Shown here one piece after another: positions 1 to 11,032 of a stretch of DNA of 64,000 nt; within the stretch, counting starts at the first letter, position 1; the number at the start of each line of letters is the position of its first letter. A model generated the notes under the pieces. That model made no database searches. It saw only the letters and a list, made by a program, of their open reading frames with translations, and was not told where the DNA came from. A program made the translations under genes and the position numbers. The stretch is from Gnetum montanum (lineage: Eukaryota > Streptophyta > Gnetopsida > Gnetales > Gnetaceae), in contig MNCI01027397.1 of the NCBI GenBank assembly GCA_015680685.1, positions 19,570 through 83,569 on the forward strand, read 5' to 3'.

Positions 1-62
1 CTCCATGCAAATGCTTTAGATTTTCTACGTAGAACTTCTAGTAATTTTCTTTCTTGGTCATT
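1..62 (-). pseudogene. RT N-terminal edge of element G (truncated by window)
   Basis: On the minus strand the first bases read LTNDQERKLLEVLRRN, the conserved segment just before the RT fingers of plant Athila/Tat pol, usually followed by K-A-F-A-W. A one-base slip near base 14 breaks the frame before the expected AFAW. Only about 20 residues are in the window, so this is an edge fragment whose continuation lies to the left. Confidence 0.6.
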
Positions 63-439
63 AGTAAGTTGGAAATTTATTATTAATAGTTTATTATGAT
101 CTAGGAAAACATACTTAAGCGAACTAAGTAGTTCTCTAAGATCCAAGGAATCTTTATTTATTGTTTGAATTATTTTTCCAATATTCCCTGAACCCAAATT
201 CAAAATCTAGTCAAGAAGATCTTGTTGTTCTTTAGTTGAGGGATCTAAAGGTCCTTCTTCAAAATTATTCAACACTAAGGTTTCCTTATCTTGTGCCATT
301 GCTGAAGTGGGTAGAGTGTAGAGAATTGTTGCTTCCTTCAAGTCTACATTTAAATGATCTTCTTTTACCTTATCATATATATTTAGTGTAAAAGTAAGAT
401 TGACAAAAGAAAGTTGAAGTTGTCTAGATCTACAATGAA

Positions 440-765
440 TTATTACATCAGCTGTTGCTAACCAAGGTCTACCTAATATAATAGGAAAAAATTAGGATCT
501 TTTACTTCAAAAATATCAAAGTTAATTGGGTATTTTCTTTCTTTACCTCAACTATCAAGTCCTCTACTATTCTTATGGGTTTTACATTTGAACCATCAAC
601 CAATGAGATTATCATGTTTTCTCCTTTGATATCTTGTATATCAAGTGACCTAGCCATTTGAAGAGGCATGATATTAATGCTGGCTTCTAAATCTAATAGG
701 GCATTTTTAATTACTTGGCCATTTATTTTGGTTGGGATGGTAGGGACTCCAGGATCTTGGTATTT
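440..765 (-). pseudogene. Retropepsin (aspartic protease) of element G, catalytic loop altered
   Basis: The minus strand encodes a retroviral-type aspartic protease that would release gag and pol products. The active-site segment reads ALLDLEASINIMP; the family form is ALLDLGASIN, so the glycine after the catalytic Asp is Glu here (GGA/GGG to GAA, codon at about 685-687). Downstream residues run through VDGSNVKPIRIVEDLIVEV to a hydrophobic LLL segment, the normal end of the fold. It lies in the same broad frame as gag, as expected for a gag-protease polyprotein. With a changed catalytic loop and a frame break near 490 it should be inactive. Confidence 0.85.
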
Positions 766-1473
766 TGAAATCTCATGATTTTATATAAGTTGAGAAAGAT
801 TGTCAACCAAATAAACCTATTTAGGAATTTTTTCCTTTCTTCTCCTAGTGCATAATTCCCTTAAGTATTTGGCATAATGAGGTGTATCTTTTACTGCTTA
901 TTCTAAAGGGATATGCAAATATAATTCACTAGAAATTTTTTGAAAATAGGTTTTATTTGTAAAATTCTATTATAATCGCTTAGGGAAAGGAGGTAAACTA
1001 GTTGCCTAGAGAGTAATGGTTGTTCTTTTTTCCTAGTTGGTTGATCTTTCTCATTTACTATTTGTGGCTGAATTTATTTTGGTGTCCTTACCTCCTGAAA
1101 TCTCATCTTCTTTTGGGGTTTAGGTTCAATTGTTATTCCACTCCTTGTAGTGATGGAATGTAATTGCTCTTTACCCTTTCTTTGAGATGTAGGATTTGGT
1201 TCAGGTTGGGATGGTAATTCATTTTTCATTAAGTCTTGAAATCTCCTTCTAGTCTCACTCATGAATTATCTACTTTCTTCAATGAAAGAAGTAAGGCTTT
1301 AGGTGAGTTTATCCAAGTGTTCATTAGTTAGATTCTTAAATGACCTAAATTTATTTTGAGGATATTGTTGTTGGCAAAATGGTTGTTGAGGAAAGTTCAT
1401 TGTTGGTTGGCTCTTAAATTGTTGAAAAGCCTTTACTAACTCTTGAATTTCATTTTAATAATAGAATAAGGTT

Positions 1474-2492
1474 GGGCAAGTTGTTTGGTCATGTTGGGGA
1501 CTACCACAAATGTTGCACATTTCTCCTTGAATTCCATGAGCTTGTTTTTTAATTAATTGTGTTAACTCATCCACTTTTTTATTTAACTATTCTATTTGTT
1601 GAGTCATGCCTTGCATAATATTAGGTTTTGGCCAATGTTTACTTTGATCTACTAATGAATCTATGATTCTCCAACCATCTTTTGGGGTCACATTTAAAAT
1701 ATTTCCTCCACATGCAAAGTTAACATTTTGCCTATAATAAGGTAATAAGCTTTCTACAAAGATTTGAATTTATTGATGGGCTGGGAATTCATGGTTTTGA
1801 TTTTTTAAGCATAATCCTTTAAATTTATCAAAGGTACTCTCATAGTCTTCATCATCATGTTGCATAATCCTTAATGAATGCAACCTATCATTAGAAAGAA
1901 ATATTTGTAGAAAAGCATTCTTAAATTCATCCCATGAACAAATTTGTGTTCTAAGGGTTTGTATCCAAAAATCAGCTTTGTCCTTTAAGGTTGATTTAAA
2001 GGTAATCATCTTAGTTTTATCCCCACTTAGAGGTGCTAACATGGCTAATTTTTTTTCAAATTCTCTTATGTGGATAATTGGATCCTCATCATTTGTTCCT
2101 TTAAAGATAGGTAATAAATGAATATTTTTAACATCTACATCTCTTCCTTGTAGAAAAACTAATGGTCCCTGAGATATAATGGATGTTTTTTGATCCAATA
2201 ACTCCCCAAAGGTTTGTCCTGGGTAGGGCTGACCAATTGGAACATTGGAACTCAAACTACCAAAGGAGAGAGGAATTGAACTTATGGAAAATGGGGGAGG
2301 TGTATGATGTGAAGATGATCCCATCATGTAAGTGGAGGTTAATATAGGATTTGGTATAGAAATAGAGACTAGTGGTGGAGTTTGTAAGTTCAAAGTACTC
2401 ACTAGTTGGGTAATACCTCTAATTGTGGCCACATAAGTTGAAATTGGGGTAGTACTTAGATTTTGAGACCCTGCCCCTATAGTTGAACTCAT
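1474..2492 (-). pseudogene. Gag with CCHC zinc knuckle, element G
   Basis: This is the capsid/nucleocapsid polyprotein of a gypsy element. The minus-strand frame starts with Met at 2492 and is open to 1770 (240 codons). After a Pro/Ser-rich head comes the Retrotrans_gag core with FWIQTLRTQICSWDEF and FLQIFLSNDR, matching the W-x-x-L...SW-x-x-F pattern of plant gags. Past the stop at about 1770 the frame continues to a zinc knuckle CNICGSPQHDQTTC (CX2CX4HX4C intact, bases 1480-1522). It should form the particle and bind RNA in the cytoplasm. Several stops between gag and protease mark it as a pseudogene. There is no sign of host-gene capture. Confidence 0.88.
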
Positions 2493-2499
2493 GGTTGTA

Positions 2500-3002
2500 G
2501 TTGGAATATCAAATAGAGGATTAACAAATATGGAAAAATTATGTTGTGTTTTTTATTTGGGATTTTGTATTGTCAAAGGGGAATTTCAGTGACTTTTGTA
2601 CATTTATAAAGGCTAAGAGTTTTCTTAGAAGGTTGAATTCGTGTTGGTTTCTTTGGTTGCTTTGTTGGTTTCATTTAACAAGAACATTCTTCATTGGCAC
2701 ATTCATGGGCTACCATTCCTAAGAATTTACAAACTAATTTAATAACTTCTACTATCATGGCTTTAATTGCAACTTTTTTAACAGTTTCAGTTGGTTGTAT
2801 AATAAAAGGAGTTGATTCCAGAGATTTTTCCTTATTTTTGGAATTTTTAATGTAAGAAAAACAAGTAAAAGAAACCATTTCTCAAATTACTTAAATAAAA
2901 TAAACATAATAAAATAAAATAAAATAAAATGTGCATGAAATATGAAATCACAAAATGAAATTAAAACATACAGAACTCTTGATGATGATTAACTTTGTTG
3001 GC
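2500..3002 (-). other. Leader (5' UTR) of element G
   Basis: Between the gag start and the primer site there is no recognisable domain. A 67-codon open stretch (2675-2878, minus) has no family resemblance. A short (AAAAT)n run lies at 2908-2930. This is the usual position of the packaging and leader region. Confidence 0.5.
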
Positions 3003-3003
3003 C

Positions 3004-3023
3004 TCCTCGGTTATGGTGCCAAA
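3004..3023 (-). promoter_or_regulatory. Primer binding site of element G (tRNA-Asp type)
   Basis: The minus strand reads TTTGGCACCATAACCGAGGA just inside the LTR. Plant Athila/Tat elements use TGGCGCCGTTGCCGGGGA, complementary to the 3' end of tRNA-Asp. Two of the differences are G to A at CpG positions, which fits methylation-driven decay. Confidence 0.7.
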
Positions 3024-3576
3024 TTAATGAGCGAGACAAAATTTGATGTTGGATACCTTTAATCTTTATCTTCATTTCTTTCATTGTAAAAATTGTAACC
3101 TCGTCTATGATTGACCCATTAATGATATCTCATGGAGGAATAGTTTAAAGTTAAAAGATCATTAAGACATAAAACCAATGATTAGATCTAGATTTAATTG
3201 AAAACACCACACTTACAACTGTTACCCATAAGTAAAATCAACAATATTCATCTTAACTTCTAACATTAAGTTCAAAGATAAATATAGTCAATTAAACCAA
3301 ATTATATTTAAATAAATTTATGAAAAATAAGGAATATTACAAAGGAGACATCACCTAATTTGTGACCTTACTTTGTTGTCTTTGCAATGCAACAACTTCA
3401 CAATCTTAAAACATTGTTGGCTATTAATTGCCACAAAACATCAACATTATTCCTTCATAATTTTGTGCACAAACAAAAAATTCTAATATGGTGTGGTTTT
3501 CTCAATAGTATCCTCTCTCTATTTCTTCTTATCCTTTTTTCTAGTCTCTGTCTCCTCTATTGCATTTGGCTAGGGA

Positions 3577-3583
3577 ATTTATA
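3577..3583 (-). promoter_or_regulatory. TATA box, LTR of element G
   Basis: The sense strand reads CCTTATAAATTCCC, a good plant TATA box at the expected U3/R position. Confidence 0.5.
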
Positions 3584-3644
3584 AGGATTGATTTGGCACA
3601 TGAGGAGCCACTACCCATGCGTAATGGCCATGGCAATTACTACC

Positions 3645-3890
3645 CACATGTAACATCCACTGTAACATCCACTGCCACCACTCATGTAGGTACCATTCAT
3701 TATAACATCCATTGCCACCACTCGTGTAGGTAACGTTCACTATAACATCCATCGATCATGTGGCAAAGAAACACACAGCTCCCACCACCCACATGTAGGT
3801 AATGGCTGTAGAAACATGCATCTATAAAAATGGTTGGGAACCATGCCTCATTACCCACATAATGTCTAATTGCAGTGCCAACGTCCAAGT
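3645..3890. repeat. Minisatellite in U3 (about 45-50 bp units)
   Basis: Units built on CATGTAGGTAA, TATAACATCCAT and TGCCACCACT recur about five times with drift. They lie upstream of the LTR TATA box, so they could be transcription-factor site repeats. Confidence 0.65.
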
Positions 3891-3968
3891 TGCAGTTCCA
3901 TTACCACTCTAAATCCTCAATGTACATTCCTATTACTATTGCAAAAACAAAACTAGAAACTAGAAAAN

Positions 3969-4897
3969 TAATAAATTAAAATAACTAAAATAAAAATTAA
4001 TTAAACACTAATTAAATAATTAACAATATGTGATTAAGATATAAAAACTACCAATTTTGGGGTTTACCACAATGCTAGCTATTTCCTCTTCTTCAGTCCC
4101 TACCCTAATTTGTGTGCTTTTCTTTATCCTTCCTCTAATCACTATCCTTGCCTTTGAATGAGTGGCTACAATTATTGTCTTTTGAGGTTGGATGATCTTA
4201 AGACCTTGTTTTCCCATCACCAAGGTTATCCAAAGTTGACTATAACCTTTGGTTAAGGGTCTCCTCATCATCAAGAGAAGGAACATCTGTGTATTGGAAT
4301 TGACCAGAAAAGAAGTCCCCACCTTCTTTGTGTTGTTGCAAGAATAAGTGGACTGGGATCTTCTTACCCTTACAGGCCTCATATCATGCTTCCATGTGTC
4401 AATCTAGCCTACACTAGGCATTGGTAGGATGATAGTTCCTATAGGTGTGGTCATGGACCTCATATTTAGAGTTGAGCATGGCAATGCCAAGCCTGAGGAG
4501 ATTGGACATTAGCATGATAGGAATGGATTGATCAAGAGCCAACATGATGTTTCCTAGTCCCTCCAATACATCTATTCATCTTAATGGAGGATGAAAGTGA
4601 AATCCAGATTATAAGGATCTAGATTAGCATAGACAACTTTAAGTTGGTGGAGTCTCCTATATGTCCCCTATTGCTAATTGGGTTCTTTATTTTATAGTGG
4701 AGATTCATCCATGTGAGAATAAGTCATATTAGTGATTGATAAAAATAGTGTGCCCTTGGTATTTTATTATTTCTTTAATTGTTTCCTTAATGGTTGATGA
4801 TGGTTTTTGTATGATCTCTATAATGTCTTTATATAACTTCACAATCTCTTCCTATTTAACGTACTTAGCTAAACTAAGTTCTCGACAACAATGCCAA
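3969..4897 (-). mobile_element. Leader of gypsy element D (truncated)
   Basis: On the sense strand, directly after the D LTR, the sequence reads TTGGCATTGTTGTCGAGAAC, a decayed tRNA-Asp primer site (4878-4897). The next 900 bp contain one open stretch of 120 codons (4020-4382, minus) with no recognised domain. The rest of the element is missing: the sequence passes through the single N at 3968 into the LTR of element G, so the loss could be deletion, nested insertion or misassembly. Confidence 0.55.
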
Positions 4898-5803
4898 TGA
4901 TGAGAAAGGAGTACACCCGATGCCCAACCATGAGAATCACAAGCGTGTACTAGAGATTTGGTTAAATTTTGCAAACTTAGTTCTTAAGTTTGCCCATATT
5001 TGTAAACTATGAATCAAGGGGTCATGTTATTGTTGTCTTATGAACTCACACTTGTGCTATCTATGCATATGGCTAAATGTGAGTTAAGTCTTATGATATT
5101 TATTTTTGTTGGTATTTTTATGTACTTTTATCCTATATTTAAGGTGAATAAATGAAGGTTTAATGATTGGCTATTTAACTAATCTATTATAGTGACTAAC
5201 TATCCTAACATAAGTAGCTGATTCCACTTACCGTACATATCTTGAACTAGTATTAGCACTACTGGGTTATCAAATGGTAAGTACTAGGCATATCAAATAG
5301 GCACTACTAAGATTACCAAGCACTATATGTTATGGTTGAAGTGGTTGTACTTATGTGTCTATGATTAAATGTGTTAATTATTTAAGATGAGAAATGTAAA
5401 ATGCATTAAAAGTAAAGTGCAAATAAGAAAGATTAAACTATCCAAGTGTTGCAATGTATGATAAAAATCTCGTCATTATTGCTGTTCACACTAAAGTATT
5501 TAGGTATATGAAGCTTGAATAAAGATATGTATAATCTCTTTGATTTGCATTGTGTGTTCTTAGAGAAAAATATTCTAACTCTAGAGAAAGCAAATTATAG
5601 GAGCTTCGCTAAACTATGGACTTAAGGTGTCATAAATATAGTTGGTATGTGCATTTATATAGGCTTTGATTACATTTGCATTGATGCATCTACATCAACA
5701 CATGTGACCATACATTAATGGGGATACATTGATCGGGCTACATCGATCGAGTTGCGTCGATGTATGCCCATTGACATAGCTTATATATGACACTTCATCA
5801 TCA
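4898..5803 (-). repeat. 5' LTR of element D (same LTR family as AB, C, E1)
   Basis: The plus strand starts TGATGAGAAAGG next to the primer site and ends near CTTCATCATCA. The R/U5 end carries GCCCAACCAT and AATCACAAGCG, the same signature as the LTRs at 39896, 48267 and 62254 and, inverted, 31104. A TATA box (sense TATATAAA, 5654-5661) is followed outward by a palindrome-rich block with CATCGATC and TCGATGTA. No partner LTR is in the window. Confidence 0.72.
5654..5661 (-). promoter_or_regulatory. TATA box, LTR D
   Basis: The sense strand reads CCTATATAAATGC, the same position and context as in the sister LTRs. Confidence 0.5.
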
Positions 5804-6716
5804 AAAATATCAAAGCTATTAAAGAAGATAATACAATTTAAAGAAAGAACTTTATTTATAATTCCACCATCGATATTAAGAAATCCACACCTTAAAGGAC
5901 ATATACATTTTTTGAATAATTTTTAAAATAGTATTTATTTATAATGACTACCATGTTGGTAGCATTTAGGTATGTTACAAAACCTTTTTCACAAGTTGTC
6001 TTAATTTTTTTCCATTATTTAGCCCTTTTCTACAAGTTCTTTTTGAGTAAGATCCTCATTTGTCCAAATGCTTTTCTTGTTCTCACTTTGTGGCTTCGAT
6101 GTCTCCAAACATACACTCTACCTTCTACATCACCAAACTTAACAATTACATGTTGGGGCTTTTAACATCGTTCACCTAGAACTCTAAAAATTTTATTAAT
6201 TTTTAGAGAAATTATATGCATATTATCTATAATTTTTTCAACTTTTTAAAATAAATTTTTATTTATCTTATCCTTTGTCTCTAGGATACCTACAAACAAA
6301 AATAATTTTCTTTTGCGATTTTTTCATCTTGCTCTTTCAAAGCTTTTGCGATTGGAAATCCCATCTTTATATTTATTCCTTTAAAGTTAGATTTATTTTA
6401 TTTTCCTCCACCTTGGCTTCAAGTTTTGGTAATTTTAGCAAAATCTATTAATTATCCTTTGGATCAACCCTAGTCACCTTTTTCCCCTCAATTTTCTCTT
6501 TGAGGGTTGATACCCTTCGAGGAGTTTCTTTATTTTGGTCATGGATTTCACCTAGTAATGCCATTTTGCTAATCATATACTTTTATTGTGCAGACTACAA
6601 AAGTAGAGGAGTACTATAGAGAGGAGAAACCAAAAATCAATAAAAAGGAAAAGCTTAACAATTTTAGGTATGTCTTTTCAAGTTTTCATTCTTATAACCA
6701 TTTTTGAGAAACATCC
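5804..6716. other. Unassigned decayed sequence
   Basis: AT-rich sequence between LTR D and the copia element. A minus-strand stretch at 6431-6565 reads through about 38 codons rich in Lys and Glu starting MALLGEIHDQ, perhaps a retroelement remnant. It is too short to assign. No other feature was seen. Confidence 0.3.
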
Positions 6717-8152
6717 CGAGGATTGTTGAACTTAAAAGAGGGGGATGAATGAGTTCCCCAAATCAAAAAAATTCTTCAACACAAAAGCAAACCAAATTTT
6801 ACTTCACACTTGGAGGGTAGATCTCTTGCATACCTCCAAACTTTCTTTTTTCAAAAATGTGATTTAGAGGACACCACAACCTTTACAAGATTTGAGTTCC
6901 ATTACTGAGAATTGAATTTCATTGTTATGAAATCTCTCAACCTCACAATGTCCCAACAAGCTCAAAATGTGGTTTGAAGAGCACCACATCCTGTACAAGC
7001 TCTAAGCTCCACTCTAGAGTGATTCGATGCCATGAATCCACTCAATCCCATAAGGTACCAACAAGCTTGTAATATAGTTTTCAGGATCCCACAACCTTTA
7101 AAGCTTGAGCTCCACTCTAGAATGTTGTGGCTCTACACCAACACTCAATTCCACAGTATCTCGACAAGCTTAAGGATGATGCCTTTTCATAAGAAGAATA
7201 TCAATCCCACAGGGCAGCAAAAGAGAAAAAAATATTACAAGGAAATGATGCAACTAATTTTGCTGATCCTTGTACTTTGAGGTACAACACACTTTGATCT
7301 CTTACAACAATATAAAAGATAGTACAATGAGGTACAAGAATAATAGATTGATGTATACAATGATTGCTTATTGTTAACACATGATAGTTCATCATGTTTG
7401 CATATTTGCCAACAGAATGAAGCCTTCTTATAGCCTATATGTTTTTGAGGTTACCTCAAAATTCATGTAACATCTGTCTAATGGTCACTAGAGACATCTT
7501 TTTCAAGATTGAGATGTCTTTCTACATCATACTTTCATTCGAGAGAGATGTCTTCTTTACAAGGGAGACATCTTTGAGGAGACATCTTGATGAGTTCTTG
7601 ATAGGGGAGATGTCTATTGTTTTTGAGAGATGTATTCTTTTTGTCTTCTTCAATTCTAGCAAGATGTCTACTATTTTTGAAAGATGTCTACTCTTTAGAG
7701 AAGATGTCTCTTCTGTAGGCCCCAAAAATAAAACTATTTGTTTTGACGCTGGGAGCCTCCAGATGTCTTCAACCAATTTCCCATAGATCCTATAACCTCA
7801 TAAATGCATCAAAATGAGCCAAAAACATTTTAAAATATGGAAAAATATCCATGGACCATCCTCAACAAGAATAAACACAAATAGATACATTTTGCTTGAA
7901 TTCTTTGTATTCTTCCATGCTCCCTTGAGTCCTTGTGATCCTAACTTTGCTTATGAGTCCTTAAGTCCTTTGCCCTTGTTCCTAATTTACTTATGAGGTT
8001 CTTGTCCATGCCTATTATGAAGTCCTTGTCCCAATCTTTGTTCTTGCCATTTTTTCTATGAAGTCTTTGTTCATAATCTTGTCCTATAAACACAACCCAA
8101 TGCAAAGATCCTTTGTTCTCTAATTTTTTAAATGTTTTGACAAAGGTAAATA
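6717..8152 (-). repeat. 3' LTR of element H
   Basis: It begins CGAGGATTG where the partner begins TGAGGATCG, so the terminal T has mutated to C. It runs to GGTAAATA, matching the GGTTAACA end of the partner after a small deletion. It contains an AGATGTCT/AGACATCT cluster at 7487-7710 and a TATA-like box at 7426-7433. The plus-strand reading frames inside it, including a 115-codon one at 7439-7786, are antisense shadows. Confidence 0.82.
7487..7710. promoter_or_regulatory. AGATGTCT/AGACATCT motif cluster (H 3' LTR)
   Basis: About nine copies of the 8-mer or close variants lie in both orientations at roughly 15-40-bp steps in U3. Several extend to GAGACA, the complement of the auxin-response core TGTCTC. 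A binding role is inference. Confidence 0.6.
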
Positions 8153-8168
8153 ATCTTCCCCTTTTTGG
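8153..8168 (-). promoter_or_regulatory. Polypurine tract of element H
   Basis: The sense strand reads CAAAAAGGGGAAGAT directly before the 3' LTR, the usual plus-strand primer of copia elements. The same motif precedes the LTR at 61637. Confidence 0.7.
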
Positions 8169-9740
8169 TAACGTCCAAAACTTGAGAAAATGGATTAGTA
8201 TGATCACAATATTATAATATACTAAGCACTTCTCCTTTTTTGACATGAACAGAAAGGGAATGAAGAAGTCACATTGCTAAGAAGCAAAATTTGTTAGTAA
8301 AGATATATCATTTTAGAACAAAAAAATACAGTTTTGGAGAGCCATTGCATAATGAGCATATCCATTCTCACACCAGACTCTCCTCCTATATGGATAGCAC
8401 CTAAAAGAATCTATCCAAATAATTGTAAAAATATTTCATAATATAATTGTGCATAACATAGAAACATTTTGCAAGAGAACCATATGAAGAATACACATCT
8501 CATTAATTTTATAGGGATAATGAAGTAAAACTAGTGTTTATCTAAGGATTTTTCCACAACAACAAGAGACATACTTGACCTAAGCTTTTTAAAAGATATT
8601 CAAGAGCAAGTAACCTCTCTCTGAACCAATATTCTTTGAACAATACGAGAGCAATTTCAAGACAAGTGAGTAAAAACATGCATATTCAACTTGTAAGAAA
8701 TACATCTTCTCATGTTGAAAAAGTTAAAATTGCCTATATATATATATATATCTCATGACTTATCGAAAGAAATCATGAACACCTTTTCTAGTACTAATGA
8801 GAGTACTTGAGATTCTTAAGGAGAGTATATCTCAACACATATTTTCAATAAGGATCTTAGACACTTAAATTAATACATGCTCAACACACAAAAGATTAGA
8901 CATACAAGTAATTTCATATAACATCTAAAGTTCAAGATCTTTCATCAATAATGATAATCTTTAGATAATATTTTAAAGCTTGATAAATAAATGTCCTCTT
9001 TTTCTTTACTAGATGAATATGCTGTTCCTTGCCTATTGTTTAATATAGGAGCTAGAGATAAGACTCTTAGTACTTATTATATCTTTGAGAGAATTGCTCA
9101 AGACTCCCCTTGCATATATGACCCATCTTTTGAAACATCTATTGTAGAGAGACTAATACCAATTGTTATTCTCCTCTTGAGCCTTTTAGGATCTTCAGGT
9201 TGTAAAGAAATGTTAAGATCAAGTATGGAGACAAAGGTATCCCATTAGTTATATCAAAACAAGTCTAAAACACACCCAATCATGACAAAACATAATGAAT
9301 TCATCAAAAATATGAACATTACAGATACACAAGGGACTAGATAATAACTCCATAAATCTAGAGTGTCATATCAAGATCAAGTTTGAGGCCTCTCATAAAA
9401 ATAACAAATAGTTCATATGCTTAAGAAATTCATTTTGCAATGTAGCTTTTCTTAGAAGCTACACGAGTTACATTATAGGTATTAATTTAAATTCTATAAA
9501 ATAAAAAATTTTTTCCAAAATAAATTAGATAGACATTTCATATCACAATACATAAATGTTTAAACAACAATGAATGTTAAAAAAAAAAAATTTAGTCCAA
9601 AAATTACATTAAAGGATTTTGAGTCATTTGAACAACTATGATTTATTAATAGGACATTGTTGTATATTATAGCTTTCATTCAAAAATACTACTGTAGTCA
9701 AAAATACCAATGATTATAGTTATACTTATTGTTACTTACC
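8169..9740. other. Interior of element H without recognisable coding
   Basis: This is where integrase, RT and RNase H should lie in a complete copia element. I could not find the YVDD-type or other pol motifs on the minus strand. A short (TA)n tract lies at about 8735-8750. Confidence 0.4.
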
Positions 9741-9749
9741 TTTCTTGCT

Positions 9750-10765
9750 AAAAAGAATTAAGGTGCCTAGAGAGCTAGGGAATTCAAAGTTTCTCTTCTT
9801 GCATAGACTTCTTCAATTTCCAAGGGTTGGATTCCTCTCATGAAATTGTTAGAGATAGGCTTATCATTCTCATGTTCCTTCCTCTTGATTCTCCATTCTT
9901 TTTGAACTTCCTTATTCTTTTGATTGTTCAAGTTTTCTTGTGGTCTTGCATAATTCCTTTTCTTGATACATCTTGGTTAGACCAAGGAGTCTGATGATAT
10001 GACTAGGTTCTTATGTGATAAAACTTTAAATTGCACTTCCATTATTTATGTCCAAACTTATTACAATAATAATATCTAACCCTTCTATTTTAGTAAGAGT
10101 GATTAGAATTATTAAACCTTTGAGGAGTCCTTTGATGGATAGGAGCTTCTTCTGATGTAGTAGCCTTACTCCTTGAGATTCCTTTAGATGGGATGAAGGT
10201 TGTGCAAGTTCTTCTTCTTGGGAACAACATTCAAGTCCACTTTCATCTTGTGGACTTCTTCCTTGTCCAAGAACCATTCAAAGGGACTCTTTCCCTTTAA
10301 ATAGTCTCTCATTCACAAGCTTTACATTTACAATTTCTTCCTTAGCCTGCTCATAAGACAAGGGTAGCTTTTCATTCTTAGCCCTTAGGTTCAAGATTTC
10401 TTTTGTAAGATTAGAAATTGTTGTATTTAATAAGGAAATTTCTTAAGCCGTTGTTTTAATTTTCTTGTTCAACTTTGTATAAATATTTTGAAAAGATAAA
10501 AGTTCATTACACAATTAATCAAACCTCTCATCTTATTCAGTTCAACATCTTAGGTGTTACCGTTATCATCAGGGAGAGCCATATAGACAAGATGTGAATC
10601 TTTTGCATTATCCTTGACCTCTTCTTTACTTTTCCCTCCATCATCCCAACTTGAGTAGAAGTTGATCTTTCTCATTTGCTTATCATTTCTATCCTTTTGC
10701 TATAACTTGCCATTACTTGGACATTCAGAGACTACATGGCCTCTTCCACCACATACCAAGCATTC
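9750..10765 (-). pseudogene. SIRE-like gag-pol junction with two zinc knuckles, element H
   Basis: The minus strand carries decayed copia gag. At 10708-10760 it reads IECLVCGGRGHVVSECP, an intact CX2CX4HX4C knuckle, followed by INFYSSWDD and an acidic/Lys region, the order seen in SIRE/Maximus gag. Further on (10090-10250) lies a Lys/Gln-rich linker containing KGKSPFEWFLDKEE. At about 10035-10080 is a second knuckle YYYCNKFGHK-x-WKC whose first Cys is Tyr. Stops interrupt all frames. The product would be nucleocapsid and the start of pol. It is a pseudogene, and the SIRE assignment is by motif order only. Confidence 0.7.
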
Positions 10766-11013
10766 TATTTAAGATGAATCAAAATTAGAACTTGAAAAAG
10801 TTTTACCTCTTTCCTTACCTTCAAATTGATTGTTTTTTTTTATTGAAGCCCTTACTCATCTACTTAATCACATTGGTTAGTTTCTGAATCTTAGCCTTAA
10901 GGTCTGAGTTCTCTTTCTTGAGATAAAAACATTCATCATTAAGAAGTTTACTTTTTATTTNTTGATTTCCCCTTATGTGTTTACTCTTAAAGATTGATGT
11001 AAAGTGTAAGAGT

Positions 11014-11030
11014 ATCATGCTCTAATACCA
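11014..11030 (-). promoter_or_regulatory. Primer binding site of element H (initiator tRNA-Met type)
   Basis: The sense strand reads TGGTATTAGAGCATGAT two bases from the 5' LTR. The canonical copia site is TGGTATCAGAGC, complementary to initiator tRNA-Met. The one difference in the core is C to T. Confidence 0.8.
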
Positions 11031-11032
11031 CT

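Larger units (their letters stand above)
1..3967 (-). mobile_element. Ty3/gypsy (Athila/Tat-like) element G, 5' part
   Basis: Reading the minus strand from high to low coordinates gives LTR, primer binding site, gag, CCHC zinc knuckle, retropepsin and the first residues of reverse transcriptase, which is the 5' half of a Ty3/gypsy element. The window edge cuts it inside RT. The single N at 3968 may mark the outer limit of the LTR. The internal region is one long reading frame broken by several stops, so the copy is dead. Assignment to the Athila/Tat side rests on the tRNA-Asp-type primer site and on the DLGAS-type protease wording. The exact clade is inference. Confidence 0.85.
3028..3967 (-). 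repeat. 5' LTR of element G (outer end uncertain)
   Basis: The inner end is TGAGCGAGAC on the plus strand (CA on the sense strand) five bases from the primer site. A TATA box (sense TATAAAT, 3577-3583) lies about 550 bp in. Upstream of it, in U3, is a short minisatellite. The outer end was not found; the single N at 3968 may hide it. Confidence 0.6.

Noticed and set aside
5944-6165. 73-codon plus-strand hydrophobic frame
   Set aside because: Composition follows T-rich DNA; no signal, no family and no supporting context.
7487-7710. Regularly spaced 8-mers considered as a CRISPR-like array
   Set aside because: The motif is short, occurs in both orientations, spacing is irregular, and it lies in plant LTRs.
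7439-7786. 115-codon plus-strand reading frame
   Set aside because: It lies inside the H 3' LTR, antisense to the element, and is built from the AGATGTCT repeats; it is not conserved in the partner LTR.
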